Positions 32,172 through 40,085 of a stretch of 40,085 nt of DNA are shown one piece after another. The stretch is from an uncultured Eggerthellaceae bacterium (GTDB lineage: Bacteria; Actinomycetota; Coriobacteriia; Coriobacteriales; Eggerthellaceae). Where the stretch lies: positions 622 through 40,706 of the forward strand of contig CAIFEG010000017.1 in assembly GCA_903789415.1 (NCBI GenBank), read 5' to 3'. Numbering within the stretch: the stretch's first letter is position 1; each line of letters begins with the position of its first letter. Position numbers and translations under genes: made by a program. Under the pieces are notes generated by a model. The model was not told the DNA's origin. It searched no databases and saw only the letters and a list, made by a program, of their open reading frames with translations.

Positions 32172-33254
32172 CTATTCCTGGAAGGAGCCAACACGTGCAT
32201 CGTACACGCGGCTTGATCCATCTTCGTAGTTTACTTGCCAGATGTCGTAGGTCAGCGGGAAGTCGGCCTGCTTGAGCTCGTAAATCTTCTTGTAGTCCTC
32301 GCCATCCGTTTCGCCTTCGGCTTGATCGGTTTCACCTTCGGCCTGGTCGGTTTCTGCCTCCTGGTCGGCTGCATCCTCTGTCTGGTTCGTTTCGGCATCG
32401 GGAGTGCTTTCCTGGTCGCCTGCCGCGGCAGTCGTGGCTTTGTCGGCCTCGGTTTCATCTGCCGCCGCTTCGTTGGCGTTATCTCCACGAAGACCTTCGC
32501 GCTCATCACGCGGCATGGGCTCCACTTCATCGGTTAAGCCGCGAGCCTTTTTGACCGAAAAGCCATGCTGCGCACTTGCCTCTTTAGTAAGCTCTGGAGA
32601 CTCAAGGAAGTCCTCATCGGCCTTGTGTTCAGCCTCGATCCTTGCCTTGGCTTCCTGTTCTTTCTTTGCCGCCTCTTCTTCCCGGCGACGCTCTTCGGCT
32701 TCTTGTTTTGCCTTTTCACCAGCTACTTTTTGCGCCTCGTAGGACTCTTCGTCAGGCAAGACCACGCTGGTTACCCCATCGCCGAGCGCGCCATCACTAT
32801 ACTTCTGGCGCAATTCAGAAATGGCTTTCGCTGCCTTATCGGGCTCAACCGCGTTGGTGGTTTCGCAACGAAGCTTTGCGGTGAGTGCACCGTTTTCGAA
32901 CTCGAGCTCATACCATTTAATAGCCAGCTCATCATTTCCAATACGCGACTGGCGGCGATTAAAGATGCGCATGTTGTTGCTCACGTTATAGAGCTCGTTA
33001 TAGATCCAGCGCTCCATAACCTCACGCCACAGTTCGTCGGCACCCTCGTCGGATGATTTCAAATACTTACGCTGACCCATGCGAATCAGAAAGCGCGCCG
33101 TATTTTCTGGCTCGCCTTCACTTGCTTCGTGGTAACGCAAAAGTGTTTGCGCTACGTGCGTAAAGCACCGTGAAACTTCGAGTTTTAATTCGTCATTTTT
33201 TAGACGCTCATCGACATCTAAGATCAGTGTTAAAGACGGATGAGGCAATCCCAT
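32172..33254 (-). CDS. Protein of unknown function with helical core and acidic repeat tail
   Basis: About 360 residues. The ATG at 33254 has GGAGGGCCTT upstream and is preferred to one at 33293. Residues 1-165 form a folded alpha/beta domain (starts MGLPHPSLTLILDVDERL; holds ERWIYNELYNVSNNMRIF). A long charged coiled coil follows (about 170-215, rich in KQEAEERRREEEAAKK), then an acidic, Ala/Glu/Asp/Thr-rich low-complexity stretch with a repeated AEGETDQ unit. It ends with a short conserved-looking domain (FPLTYDIWQVNYEDGSSRVY). No cysteine cluster or membrane segment. It is the first gene of the operon with the UvrD-like ATPase, so the two products probably act together. I recognise no family. 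Confidence 0.78.
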   Translation of the reverse strand: MGLPHPSLTLILDVDERLKNDELKLEVSRCFTHVAQTLLRYHEASEGEPENTARFLIRMGQRKYLKSSDEGADELWREVMERWIYNELYNVSNNMRIFNRRQSRIGNDELAIKWYELEFENGALTAKLRCETTNAVEPDKAAKAISELRQKYSDGALGDGVTSVVLPDEESYEAQKVAGEKAKQEAEERRREEEAAKKEQEAKARIEAEHKADEDFLESPELTKEASAQHGFSVKKARGLTDEVEPMPRDEREGLRGDNANEAAADETEADKATTAAAGDQESTPDAETNQTEDAADQEAETDQAEGETDQAEGETDGEDYKKIYELKQADFPLTYDIWQVNYEDGSSRVYDARVGSFQE

Positions 33255-33724
33255 AAGGCCCTCCTTGTTTTGTTGCTCTCCCATGCGATGCAAAGCGTTT
33301 CGCTCGCATCATCCTTTTGTCTAAAACAACTGTAATCGCAGATGAATATATAAAATAATCCCACAAGGATGATATCTGTCATCCAGAAGCATCCTTCCCT
33401 TATGATTCCCAAACTTTTCTTCTCCTTACTATTTGGGTAACAAAATAGTTTGAGGGGGAAGCTCAACTATCGCGGGCTCTGAAAGAACTTCATGAGTTAT
33501 TTCAATGAGTTGGTTCATGACGTACTAACTACGTTAGTTTCGACTCAATTGATTGATTCAAAACTCAATGAACGACCGCATGAATAACTGCATGGACCTC
33601 TTTCGCGACTGCCTCGATTTCTTGACTGCATGGAATTGCTGATTCAAGCAAACGATTCGCAAGCTCTTTTTCTCAAATCTGTTTTGAAAGACACACATCT
33701 ATTGTTCAAGGAGAGGAGGGGCAT
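33255..33724. promoter_or_regulatory. Divergent control region upstream of the 1253-aa molybdoenzyme operon
   Basis: 470 bases without a supported gene. It holds an inverted repeat GGATGA-N6-TCATCC (33367-33384) with extra CATCC half-sites on both sides (near 33310 and 33390), and CCCAAA...TTTGGG. A 15-bp dyad ACTAAC-TAC-GTTAGT lies at 33524-33538. The stretch 33490-33690 repeats short words (ATGAGTT, ACTCAAT, CTGCATGGA). AAGGAGAGGAGGGGCAT precedes the ATG at 33725. Several regulator sites are likely; none is identified. Confidence 0.6.
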
Positions 33725-36700
33725 ATGGCGAAACTTACACTCACGCGTCGTAGTTTTCTAAAAGCAGCCGCCGTGACTGCTGCTGCGGCCTCAGTGGGGT
33801 TTGCTGAAAAACCTTCGACCGCACTGGCCGTTGGTGAAGACGAATCAGCAGGCGAAGTAAGACGTATTCGTTCATGTTGTCGTGCATGCGGCAAATGCGA
33901 ATGCGGCGTTTGGGTAACCGTTCAAGATAACAAAGTATTAAGAGTTGAAGGCGACGAGTCCAGCGCACATAGTCGTGGACATTGTTGTGCGAAATCGCAG
34001 TCTTCAATGCTGGCTTTGTATCACCCAGACCGACTTCGCTATTGTATGAAGCGCACAAACCCGAAAGGTGAAGACGATCCAGGATGGATTCGTATTTCAC
34101 TCGCCGATGCCTTCGACGAAGCAGGCAGAAAGTTCAATGAAATCGTTGAGAAATACGGTGGAGAATCTTGCTTCGCAATGGGAGGAACTTCTCGTGTATG
34201 GGCACAGCCTCCATACGGCACACTGAAATCAATTTTCCCTACGCCAAATGCTCACTTAGCGTACGAGATCTGCAAGGGACCACGTCACTTCGGCGGAATC
34301 TTGACCGACGAGATCGGTTCGCCTTGGATGGAAGTTGAGCAGGGACCAATGGTGTACGTGCAATGGGGCACCGCACCTGAGTACTCTAACTACGACTCCA
34401 CCAACCGTACCGTCGTCGATTGTTCACAGCGTGCATACAAGCACATCATCGTTGACCCTCGTATGACCCCGCTGGGAAAAGAAGCAGACCTTTGGCTGCC
34501 TCTGCGCGTGGGCACCGACCTTTGCATGGCTTTAGGTTGGTTAAAGTGGATCATCGACAACGAAGCGTACGATGATTTGTTCGTACGTCGTTGGACGAAT
34601 GCTCCATTCCTGTGGAACCCAGAAGAAGGCGGACGCACCAGAAAAGGTTGGTTCCTGGAAATGAACGGCGGCATCGATATGGAGAGCCGTCTGTTAACCG
34701 AGGCCGATCTTGATCGTGATTGGGTACGCCAGTACTGGGAGCCCGCAGATCCGCAGTATTCATATCGTCGTTTCATCTGCTGGGATGAAAACAACCAAAA
34801 ACCAACCTATTGGGATGCAGAGCGTTGCCAATGGGAAGGTGAACGTCAGAAGATTCCGACGACCGGAACCTGGATTGAGCATCCGTATAAGCCAATCGTG
34901 GCTGATGCATGGCTGCCTGATCCTTCACATTTCGCTGATCCTGCTGATCCTCAATACGATGCGTATTGGGACGAAGGAAACGAAGGCGGACGTCGTTCCA
35001 ACCCTCGTGGACTTCCGAAGAACCCGTCACTGTTCCCTGGTGGCGTAGAGATTAGACTCGCAAATGGTCAAACCATTCAGGCGCGCACCGTTTGGGAGGC
35101 ATTCTCTGACAGCCTAAGCGATTACACCTTGGATTACGTTTCTCAAGTAACCGAAGTGCCTGCCGACAAGATTGAAGAGGCAGTTCGCACCTACACCACT
35201 CGCCTGAACCCTCTCTATGGCAATGGTGGTATCCACTATCAGCTGGCTCCAGACCAGACCGGACACGCCGTGCAGAATACACGTGCACTTCAGATTATTG
35301 CGTGCATCACCGGCAACTCTGATATGCCTGCAGGTAACCGTGGATCTTCAAAGGCACAAGTCGATGGCTGCGCAGGACGTGCAAACATGCGCGTTACCGA
35401 CCACCAGCCTCAGGATTGGGGAATTCGCCAGGGCGTTGGCACCATGAACTTGGGCGACACCCCTCGTGACCTTTCGATTCAGCAGCAAATTCCGCTGATT
35501 CAGAACTTTGTACAGTACTTGCTGGACAACAATTCTCCTTTGGCAGAACGCTACGGAAACCATGTTCCTACCGACGACGAAGCTCGTTGGATCGCAGAGC
35601 GCAAAGGTGGCAATTATCTAAGCAGCCGCAGCTGGCCTGCACTTACCACCGTGTTCGATCAGAACGCAAAGCAGATCTCTGCAGATCGTTTCCCGCTGCT
35701 TCGCTATTGGAACCGTTGGGCAGATGCATCTGCTATCTGGGACTCTATCAATGGAATTAATACTCCGTACCAGATTCATGGTGGCGTGTGCATGTCTGGC
35801 GACTTCATGAACCAAAGCAATCTGCTTGAAGCATGGGAAGCACTCACCCGCTTAGACTTCTGGTTAGACTTCAACTTGTGGTCATGCCCGAACAACGGAT
35901 GCGCCGACATCATCATCCCTGTTCTTCACTGGCTTGAGTGCAACACCGGCCGTGTTTCACAGGGCGCAGGCGGACTGTTTGGTGCAGGTCAACGTACCGT
36001 TGAGCCTATGGGCGACTGCATCTACGACCCTGTGGCCGTTATTTGCCTGTATGAAGCAATGGCAAAGGCGCTCACCGGCAAAGAGCATCCAACCCGTGAG
36101 GACATCCCTGCAGATCGTCGTTCTGTTATTTGGAACGACCGCGACCTTAACTACGATGGCTGGAACAACCTGGACTACACGCAGTTCGTGCAGATGGGCG
36201 GTCCGGTCACCTATGAGCAGCAAGAATATCGTGTGCTCAAAGATGCAACCGATGCATGGCGTATTCCTGAATTCCAATACAAGGAAACTCAGCCTGAACC
36301 TGTCATCCCTGACTTCCCTGACTATGCTGCATCAGAGCGTCCTGCTCAGGTTATCAACGATGTTGCGGGTCCTGACTTCCCTGAATATGCAGCGAAGTTC
36401 CAGGAAGAAGGTTGGTTCGACTGCCGTAAGTGGCACCCAGAGCGCTGGGGCACCTATCGTCGTTGGGAAATGGGCTATCGTCGTCAGCAAGGCGGCTACA
36501 ACCTGTATCCTGCTATCGACGAAAAGTGCGGCTTCATGACCCCTACCGCAAAGGTAGAAATTTGGTCTACGATCGCTGAGTCCTATATTGGCGACAACAC
36601 GGAAACATTTGCTGCTTCTTGCCAGCCAGAGCGTGCTGCATATGATGGTTCAATTCCTGATATCGATAAGTTCCCTCATTGGTTTGAGCCAAAGAACTCC

Positions 36701-37486
36701 AAGATTCAGGCCCCTCAGTACTATCATGCAGATCTCGCCGACCAGATTACGACCAGCGACGCCTACATCAACGAGCACTACACCGGCGACCATGCAATGG
36801 AAGAATATCGCGATGCCCTCAAACAGTATGGTGATGACCATGCGTTCATCGCGACCACCGGCTCTCGTCAGCCTGTCTACTTCCACACCGAGCATCGTCA
36901 GCTGCCATGGTGCCGGGAGCTTTGGCCTTCTCCACGTGTTGAAATCAACCCGAACGATGCAGCACGCGTTGGCGTAAAGCAAGGCGATTGGGTATGGCTG
37001 CGCAGCCCTTGGGGTGCCGTTCGTGAAGTTGTCGATCTGTACTACGGCATCAAAGAAGGAACCATCAACGCAAACCACGCATGGTGGTACCCAGAGATTG
37101 ATACCGCATCACACGGCTTCGAGCTGGTAAGCATTAACTGCCTGATGGATAAGTACGCACAGTGCTGGGTCTGCGGAGGTTCGCAACTTCGTGGTCTGCC
37201 AATGCTGATGTACAAGGCAACCGCTGATAACAGCCCGTTCGGCAACCCGGTTCCATGCGATCCAAATGGCAACCCTGTCATTACGAACGCACAAGATCCT
37301 CGTTTGAAGGAATGGTTGTCCAACGATCCGCGCTTAGCTGATTCTACGGTCAACATTCTGTTTGCAAACAGCGAAGCTACCGGCTTGCAGCCATCAATTC
37401 AAAGCCCTGACATTTATCCAAATGGCAAACTCGTTCCAGGCGATATCGGAAACGACGAACTTGGCCAGTACAGTAGGAAAGATTAG
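33725..37486 (+). CDS. Very large Tat-exported molybdopterin oxidoreductase
   Basis: 1253 residues, DMSO reductase superfamily but far longer than usual (700-1000). Tat signal at the N-terminus (LTRRSFLKAAAVTAAAA). The Fe-S region has many cysteines: C51, C52, C55, C58, C60 and then C87, C88 (SRGHCCAKSQ). C183 in AYEICKGPRHFGG is the best candidate for the metal ligand. A C-terminal molybdopterin domain follows (FIATTGSRQPVYFHTEHRQL; QGDWVWLRSPWG). The length and the membrane-LuxR context recall the large bis-MGD enzymes of Eggerthellaceae that reductively transform aromatic or other small molecules; acetylene hydratase and transhydroxylase are also distant relatives. Substrate unknown. Strong codon bias suggests high expression. 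It heads the operon continued by the Fe-S, anchor and NapG-like genes. Confidence 0.93.
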   Translation: MAKLTLTRRSFLKAAAVTAAAASVGFAEKPSTALAVGEDESAGEVRRIRSCCRACGKCECGVWVTVQDNKVLRVEGDESSAHSRGHCCAKSQSSMLALYHPDRLRYCMKRTNPKGEDDPGWIRISLADAFDEAGRKFNEIVEKYGGESCFAMGGTSRVWAQPPYGTLKSIFPTPNAHLAYEICKGPRHFGGILTDEIGSPWMEVEQGPMVYVQWGTAPEYSNYDSTNRTVVDCSQRAYKHIIVDPRMTPLGKEADLWLPLRVGTDLCMALGWLKWIIDNEAYDDLFVRRWTNAPFLWNPEEGGRTRKGWFLEMNGGIDMESRLLTEADLDRDWVRQYWEPADPQYSYRRFICWDENNQKPTYWDAERCQWEGERQKIPTTGTWIEHPYKPIVADAWLPDPSHFADPADPQYDAYWDEGNEGGRRSNPRGLPKNPSLFPGGVEIRLANGQTIQARTVWEAFSDSLSDYTLDYVSQVTEVPADKIEEAVRTYTTRLNPLYGNGGIHYQLAPDQTGHAVQNTRALQIIACITGNSDMPAGNRGSSKAQVDGCAGRANMRVTDHQPQDWGIRQGVGTMNLGDTPRDLSIQQQIPLIQNFVQYLLDNNSPLAERYGNHVPTDDEARWIAERKGGNYLSSRSWPALTTVFDQNAKQISADRFPLLRYWNRWADASAIWDSINGINTPYQIHGGVCMSGDFMNQSNLLEAWEALTRLDFWLDFNLWSCPNNGCADIIIPVLHWLECNTGRVSQGAGGLFGAGQRTVEPMGDCIYDPVAVICLYEAMAKALTGKEHPTREDIPADRRSVIWNDRDLNYDGWNNLDYTQFVQMGGPVTYEQQEYRVLKDATDAWRIPEFQYKETQPEPVIPDFPDYAASERPAQVINDVAGPDFPEYAAKFQEEGWFDCRKWHPERWGTYRRWEMGYRRQQGGYNLYPAIDEKCGFMTPTAKVEIWSTIAESYIGDNTETFAASCQPERAAYDGSIPDIDKFPHWFEPKNSKIQAPQYYHADLADQITTSDAYINEHYTGDHAMEEYRDALKQYGDDHAFIATTGSRQPVYFHTEHRQLPWCRELWPSPRVEINPNDAARVGVKQGDWVWLRSPWGAVREVVDLYYGIKEGTINANHAWWYPEIDTASHGFELVSINCLMDKYAQCWVCGGSQLRGLPMLMYKATADNSPFGNPVPCDPNGNPVITNAQDPRLKEWLSNDPRLADSTVNILFANSEATGLQPSIQSPDIYPNGKLVPGDIGNDELGQYSRKD

Positions 37487-37503
37487 AGAAGGGAGGTACT
37501 CAA

Positions 37504-38160
37504 ATGGCACATTACGCAATTTTGACAGACTTAAACCGTTGCACCGGATGCTTGTCCTGCACGGTAGCCTGTAAAGCAATCAATGGTGTTCCTGTCGGGC
37601 ATTTCTGGATTAAAACCCTTCGTGTTGGTCCACATCCAAAATATGAAGGGGCACAATTCCCCGACGTCGAGATGTACTTCCTTCCTATGCAGTGTCAGCA
37701 TTGCGAACATCCTGAATGTGTGGAGGTATGTCCTACCGAAGCATCTCATGTTCGTGAAGATGGCACCGTTCAAATCGACAGAAGCAAATGTATCGGATGC
37801 CGCTTCTGTGTTATGGCTTGTCCATACGGAGTACGTTATCTGAACGAAGAAGACCGCGTCGTAGAAAAATGCACCCTCTGCGAAGAAAGAATTACGCAAG
37901 GAGAACTTCCCCAGTGCGTGTCTCAATGCGGTGCACGTGCACGCTTCTTTGGCGATCTTGATCAGGGTGTCGACAACTTTGAGGCCCCTGCTCACCCCGA
38001 TAGCCCTGGTTGTCAGTACGACGAAATGACGCAGACGCGCGTCAGACTGAAGGACTACGTGGAACCCTATAAACCAAGCGATATTCATCATGTTGTCGAT
38101 GTCGGCAACCATCCGAAGATGATGTATCTGCTGCGCGAAGGCAGAGAGTGGAGGGAGTAG
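37504..38160 (+). CDS. DmsB-like four-cluster 4Fe-4S subunit
   Basis: 218 residues with four ferredoxin-type cysteine groups: C13-x2-C16-x2-C19-x3-C23, CQHCEHPECVEVCP, CIGCRFCVMACP and the CTLCEER...QCVSQCG pair. It transfers electrons between the DmsC-like membrane anchor and the large catalytic subunit and has no signal of its own. It lies 17 bases after the catalytic gene, with GGGAGG as ribosome site, and three bases before the anchor gene. The C-terminal 60 residues extend beyond the fourth cluster and may contact the large subunit. Confidence 0.95.
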   Translation: MAHYAILTDLNRCTGCLSCTVACKAINGVPVGHFWIKTLRVGPHPKYEGAQFPDVEMYFLPMQCQHCEHPECVEVCPTEASHVREDGTVQIDRSKCIGCRFCVMACPYGVRYLNEEDRVVEKCTLCEERITQGELPQCVSQCGARARFFGDLDQGVDNFEAPAHPDSPGCQYDEMTQTRVRLKDYVEPYKPSDIHHVVDVGNHPKMMYLLREGREWRE

Positions 38161-38163
38161 AAC

Positions 38164-39063
38164 ATGGAACCACAATGGCCGCTTATTCTCTTCACATTCT
38201 TCCTTTGCCTCGCCGGCGGCATATTCGGCATGCAGGGTTACCTGGACGTTAAAGGCAAAGGCGCCAAGATGCAGAAAGCATCGCTGCTGATGTCCCTTAT
38301 CGCCCTGATCGTTGGCGGAATCTCGGTATTCTTCCACCTGCAGCACTGGGAGCGCATCTTCAACGGCTTCGGACACATCACCTCAGGCATTACGCATGAG
38401 TTTATTATCTGCATCGTGTTTGCGGTGGTGTTGCTCATCTACTTCATCATGATGCACCGTTCCGAAGACAACCTGGCACCGAAGTGGTGCGGCGTGCTCG
38501 CGATTATCGTGGGCCTGTTGATGCCAATCGTCACCGGCTTCAGCTATCTGATGCCTGCGCGTCCTTCTTGGGATACCCCGCTGTTGGTGCTGTACTACAC
38601 CGCCAACACGTTTGTCCTGGGTTCGCTTACCGCGATGATCATCGCCGACGTCAAGAAGGAAGACGACGTCAAAGACGAGCTAGGGAAATGGGCACTTTGG
38701 AGTGTCATAGTCGAGCTCATCATCGTGTTCATCTACGCATGCGTCATCAACGCATCGGGCAACCTGTACTCTTCTGACATTCAGTACTACTTCGACCCAA
38801 CCCTGCCGGATGTTCCTATGGTGGACCGTGTGGGTATCGAAACAAGCCTGTTTGCTGGATCACAAGCTGTTTCTTTCTGGTTGGGCACTATCGCAGTTGG
38901 ACATGTTGTTCCGTTGGTCCTTCTGTTCATGCTCAAGAAGAAGAATGAAAAGTATCGTGGCTATTCAGTCGTCGCATTCATTTGCGCCGTCATCGGAAGC
39001 TTCACCTGGCGCGTAAGCCTCTATGTCGTAGCACTGGATATCTTCTCGCTTTTCATTCCGTAG
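38164..39063 (+). CDS. DmsC-like membrane anchor subunit
   Basis: 299 residues with eight hydrophobic segments. It begins MEPQWPLILFTFFLCLAGG, the pattern of DmsC anchors, which bind menaquinol and hold the DmsAB-type pair on the outer face. The histidine in FFHLQHWER, after the second hydrophobic segment, may lie near the quinone site, by analogy. The gene starts three bases after the DmsB-like stop, with GGAGGGAG upstream. It is followed by a stem-loop at 39071, but the NapG-like gene 180 bases on is in the same direction and may belong to the same operon. Confidence 0.9.
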   Translation: MEPQWPLILFTFFLCLAGGIFGMQGYLDVKGKGAKMQKASLLMSLIALIVGGISVFFHLQHWERIFNGFGHITSGITHEFIICIVFAVVLLIYFIMMHRSEDNLAPKWCGVLAIIVGLLMPIVTGFSYLMPARPSWDTPLLVLYYTANTFVLGSLTAMIIADVKKEDDVKDELGKWALWSVIVELIIVFIYACVINASGNLYSSDIQYYFDPTLPDVPMVDRVGIETSLFAGSQAVSFWLGTIAVGHVVPLVLLFMLKKKNEKYRGYSVVAFICAVIGSFTWRVSLYVVALDIFSLFIP

Positions 39064-39070
39064 GAATTAT

Positions 39071-39097
39071 CTCCTCGCGACACGCCTTCGCGAGGAG
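39071..39097 (+). other. Perfect 10-bp stem-loop after the anchor gene
   Basis: CTCCTCGCGA and TCGCGAGGAG pair around a seven-base loop, eight bases after the stop. The next bases (CACTTCACCTTTT) are not a proper U-run, so it may protect the mRNA end or act as a weak terminator. Confidence 0.6.
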
Positions 39098-39158
39098 CAC
39101 TTCACCTTTTAAACGACTGGCCGCCTTTAGAAGGTTTGGTTTTGAAAACATGTGATGG

Positions 39159-39210
39159 ACAGGGCTGGTACCACGTAAGATCTTCGCTTATTGCAGCAGA
39201 CCAGCCCTGT
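39159..39210 (+). other. 11-bp inverted repeat in the leader of the NapG-like gene
   Basis: ACAGGGCTGGT (39159-39169) and ACCAGCCCTGT (39200-39210) pair exactly around a 30-base loop. TATT and a later TTTT follow. It lies 36 bases before the ATG at 39246 and could be a terminator, an attenuator or an operator. Confidence 0.55.
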
Positions 39211-39245
39211 TATTCATGGGTTTTCGAATATTAAGGAGGGGGATT

Positions 39246-40073
39246 ATGGCCGAAGTGAATAATCAATCAGATTCTGCTGAAGAAAAGCAGAAAGCTGCTG
39301 ATGCCAAATCCAAGGAAACTCAATCTGCCGAGGTGAATGCCGAAGCGCAAGCCAACTCGCAGGCCGCAACACAGGCCGAAGGGCCAACCTCGGGCGAAGA
39401 AGCTTCAAGCGAACAAAGCTCGGGCGAAGAAGCCACGCCGCGCCGTCAACCGAAAAATTTAACCAGGCGAGCGCTGTGTATTGGGTTAGGAAGTACCGCT
39501 GCCCTACTGGGAATAGGAGCGCTGCGATATGTGGGACACACCCCCGTCAATCGTCCACCAGGAGGACAAGACGAGAGTCATCTGGTAAGTGCGTGCATTC
39601 GCTGCGAGCGTTGCTATGAAGCATGCCCACGTCACGTTATTGTTCCTGCACATGTGGAAAATGGCATCCTGGGAGTACGCTCTCCACAACTGAATTTCGA
39701 CAACGATTACTGCGATTTCTGTCAACAAGAAAACGATGGCGTGCCTCTGTGTGCATCACACTGCCCCACCAATGCGTTGAATTTACCCGCCGGAGCCACA
39801 CAGCAAACCACCATCATCGGTCTTGCCGTGCTGGATCCGAGCACCTGCTTGGCCTACCACGACACGGGCTGCCAGCTGTGCTATGATGCCTGCCCCTATA
39901 ACGCAATTGAGCTTCAAGGCAACGGTAACCGACCACACCCTGCCGTCATTCCTGAAAATTGCAATGGATGCGGCGCATGCGAATCCGTATGCATTTCTTT
40001 GAAGTCTGGCTCCCTGGGTGAGGGAGCAACCGAACGTGCCATCAAAGTACGTCCACTCGCCACGTTGAATTAG
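39246..40073 (+). CDS. NapG/MauM-like ferredoxin-type 4Fe-4S protein
   Basis: 275 residues. The ATG at 39246 has TTAAGGAGG upstream and is preferred to an earlier in-frame ATG at 39216. A 75-residue acidic, Ala/Glu/Gln-rich start precedes a Tat-like segment (NLTRRALCIGLGSTAALLG). Four 4Fe-4S groups follow: CIRCERCYEACP, CDFCQQ...CASHCP, CQLCYDACP and CNGCGACESVC. NapG-type proteins carry electrons on the outer face of the membrane and usually pair with a NapH-type membrane ferredoxin. GGGAGGG after the stop suggests a further gene starts at the window edge, possibly such a NapH. Likely an added electron route for the 1253-aa enzyme. Confidence 0.9.
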   Translation: MAEVNNQSDSAEEKQKAADAKSKETQSAEVNAEAQANSQAATQAEGPTSGEEASSEQSSGEEATPRRQPKNLTRRALCIGLGSTAALLGIGALRYVGHTPVNRPPGGQDESHLVSACIRCERCYEACPRHVIVPAHVENGILGVRSPQLNFDNDYCDFCQQENDGVPLCASHCPTNALNLPAGATQQTTIIGLAVLDPSTCLAYHDTGCQLCYDACPYNAIELQGNGNRPHPAVIPENCNGCGACESVCISLKSGSLGEGATERAIKVRPLATLN

Positions 40074-40085
40074 GGAGGGCATACG

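Noticed and set aside
33549-33561. TTGATTGATTCAA resembles an FNR/CRP-type box
   Set aside because: The half-sites are one base too close for the TTGAT-N4-ATCAA form, and no FNR gene is in the window.
37531-38376. 281-codon open frame on the minus strand over the DmsB-like and DmsC-like genes
   Set aside because: It is antisense to two well supported genes and has no ribosome site or recognisable family.
39160-39174. AGGGCTGGTACCACG resembles the T-box riboswitch core
   Set aside because: It has an extra base against the T-box consensus, only about 100 bases of leader are available, and the downstream gene is an Fe-S protein, not a tRNA or amino acid gene.

Overview
The window looks like a chromosomal segment of an anaerobic, moderate-GC actinobacterium of the Coriobacteriia/Eggerthellaceae type. 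This is an inference from gene content: two LuxR-type regulators built as many-pass membrane proteins with a C-terminal helix-turn-helix, two Tat-exported molybdopterin oxidoreductase operons with their own TorD chaperones, and an aldehyde:ferredoxin oxidoreductase of the YdhV type. No rRNA or tRNA was seen, so the species is not fixed.

Region 1 (1-7350) is a complete type II-A CRISPR-Cas locus. It holds an array of 12 identical 36-bp repeats with 11 spacers (93-852), then csn2, cas2, cas1 and cas9 on the minus strand with ATGA overlaps, and a divergent tracrRNA (about 7235-7348) with a clear anti-repeat and terminator. The adaptation genes are visibly AT-rich compared with the rest of the window, which suggests acquisition by transfer.

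Region 2 (7350-10440) holds a small membrane protein with a lysine-rich tail and pepF, an M3-family oligoendopeptidase. Two facing terminators close it.

Region 3 (10500-25500) is a redox island. On the minus strand, a Tat-type Fe-S protein, a TorD chaperone, a molybdopterin catalytic subunit, a four-cluster Fe-S subunit and an NrfD anchor form an operon. Divergent from it is a YdhV-like aldehyde:ferredoxin oxidoreductase. Next come a membrane LuxR regulator, an acidic protein with a duplicated motif, an IscU/NifU-like protein with an unusual cysteine pattern, and a BtuCD-type ABC importer that may supply molybdate or tungstate, though its substrate is not proven.

Region 4 (25587-40085) starts with a second membrane LuxR regulator and a small exported protein. 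These are followed by a two-gene operon (winged-helix-like protein plus TorD), a minus-strand pair (coiled-coil protein plus a UvrD-like ATPase with degenerate motifs), and a second respiratory operon. That operon has a very large (1253 aa) Tat-exported molybdopterin enzyme, a DmsB-like Fe-S subunit, a DmsC-like anchor and a NapG-like Fe-S protein; it probably continues past the window end.

The working picture is two exported molybdoenzyme respiratory systems and one tungsto/molybdo aldehyde oxidoreductase, with their chaperones, cofactor supply and probable sensor-regulators. Substrates cannot be read from sequence. The least explained items are the IscU-like protein, the duplicated-motif protein, the degenerate helicase pair, the 1253-aa molybdoenzyme, and several degenerate short-repeat tracts at gene ends and in promoters.
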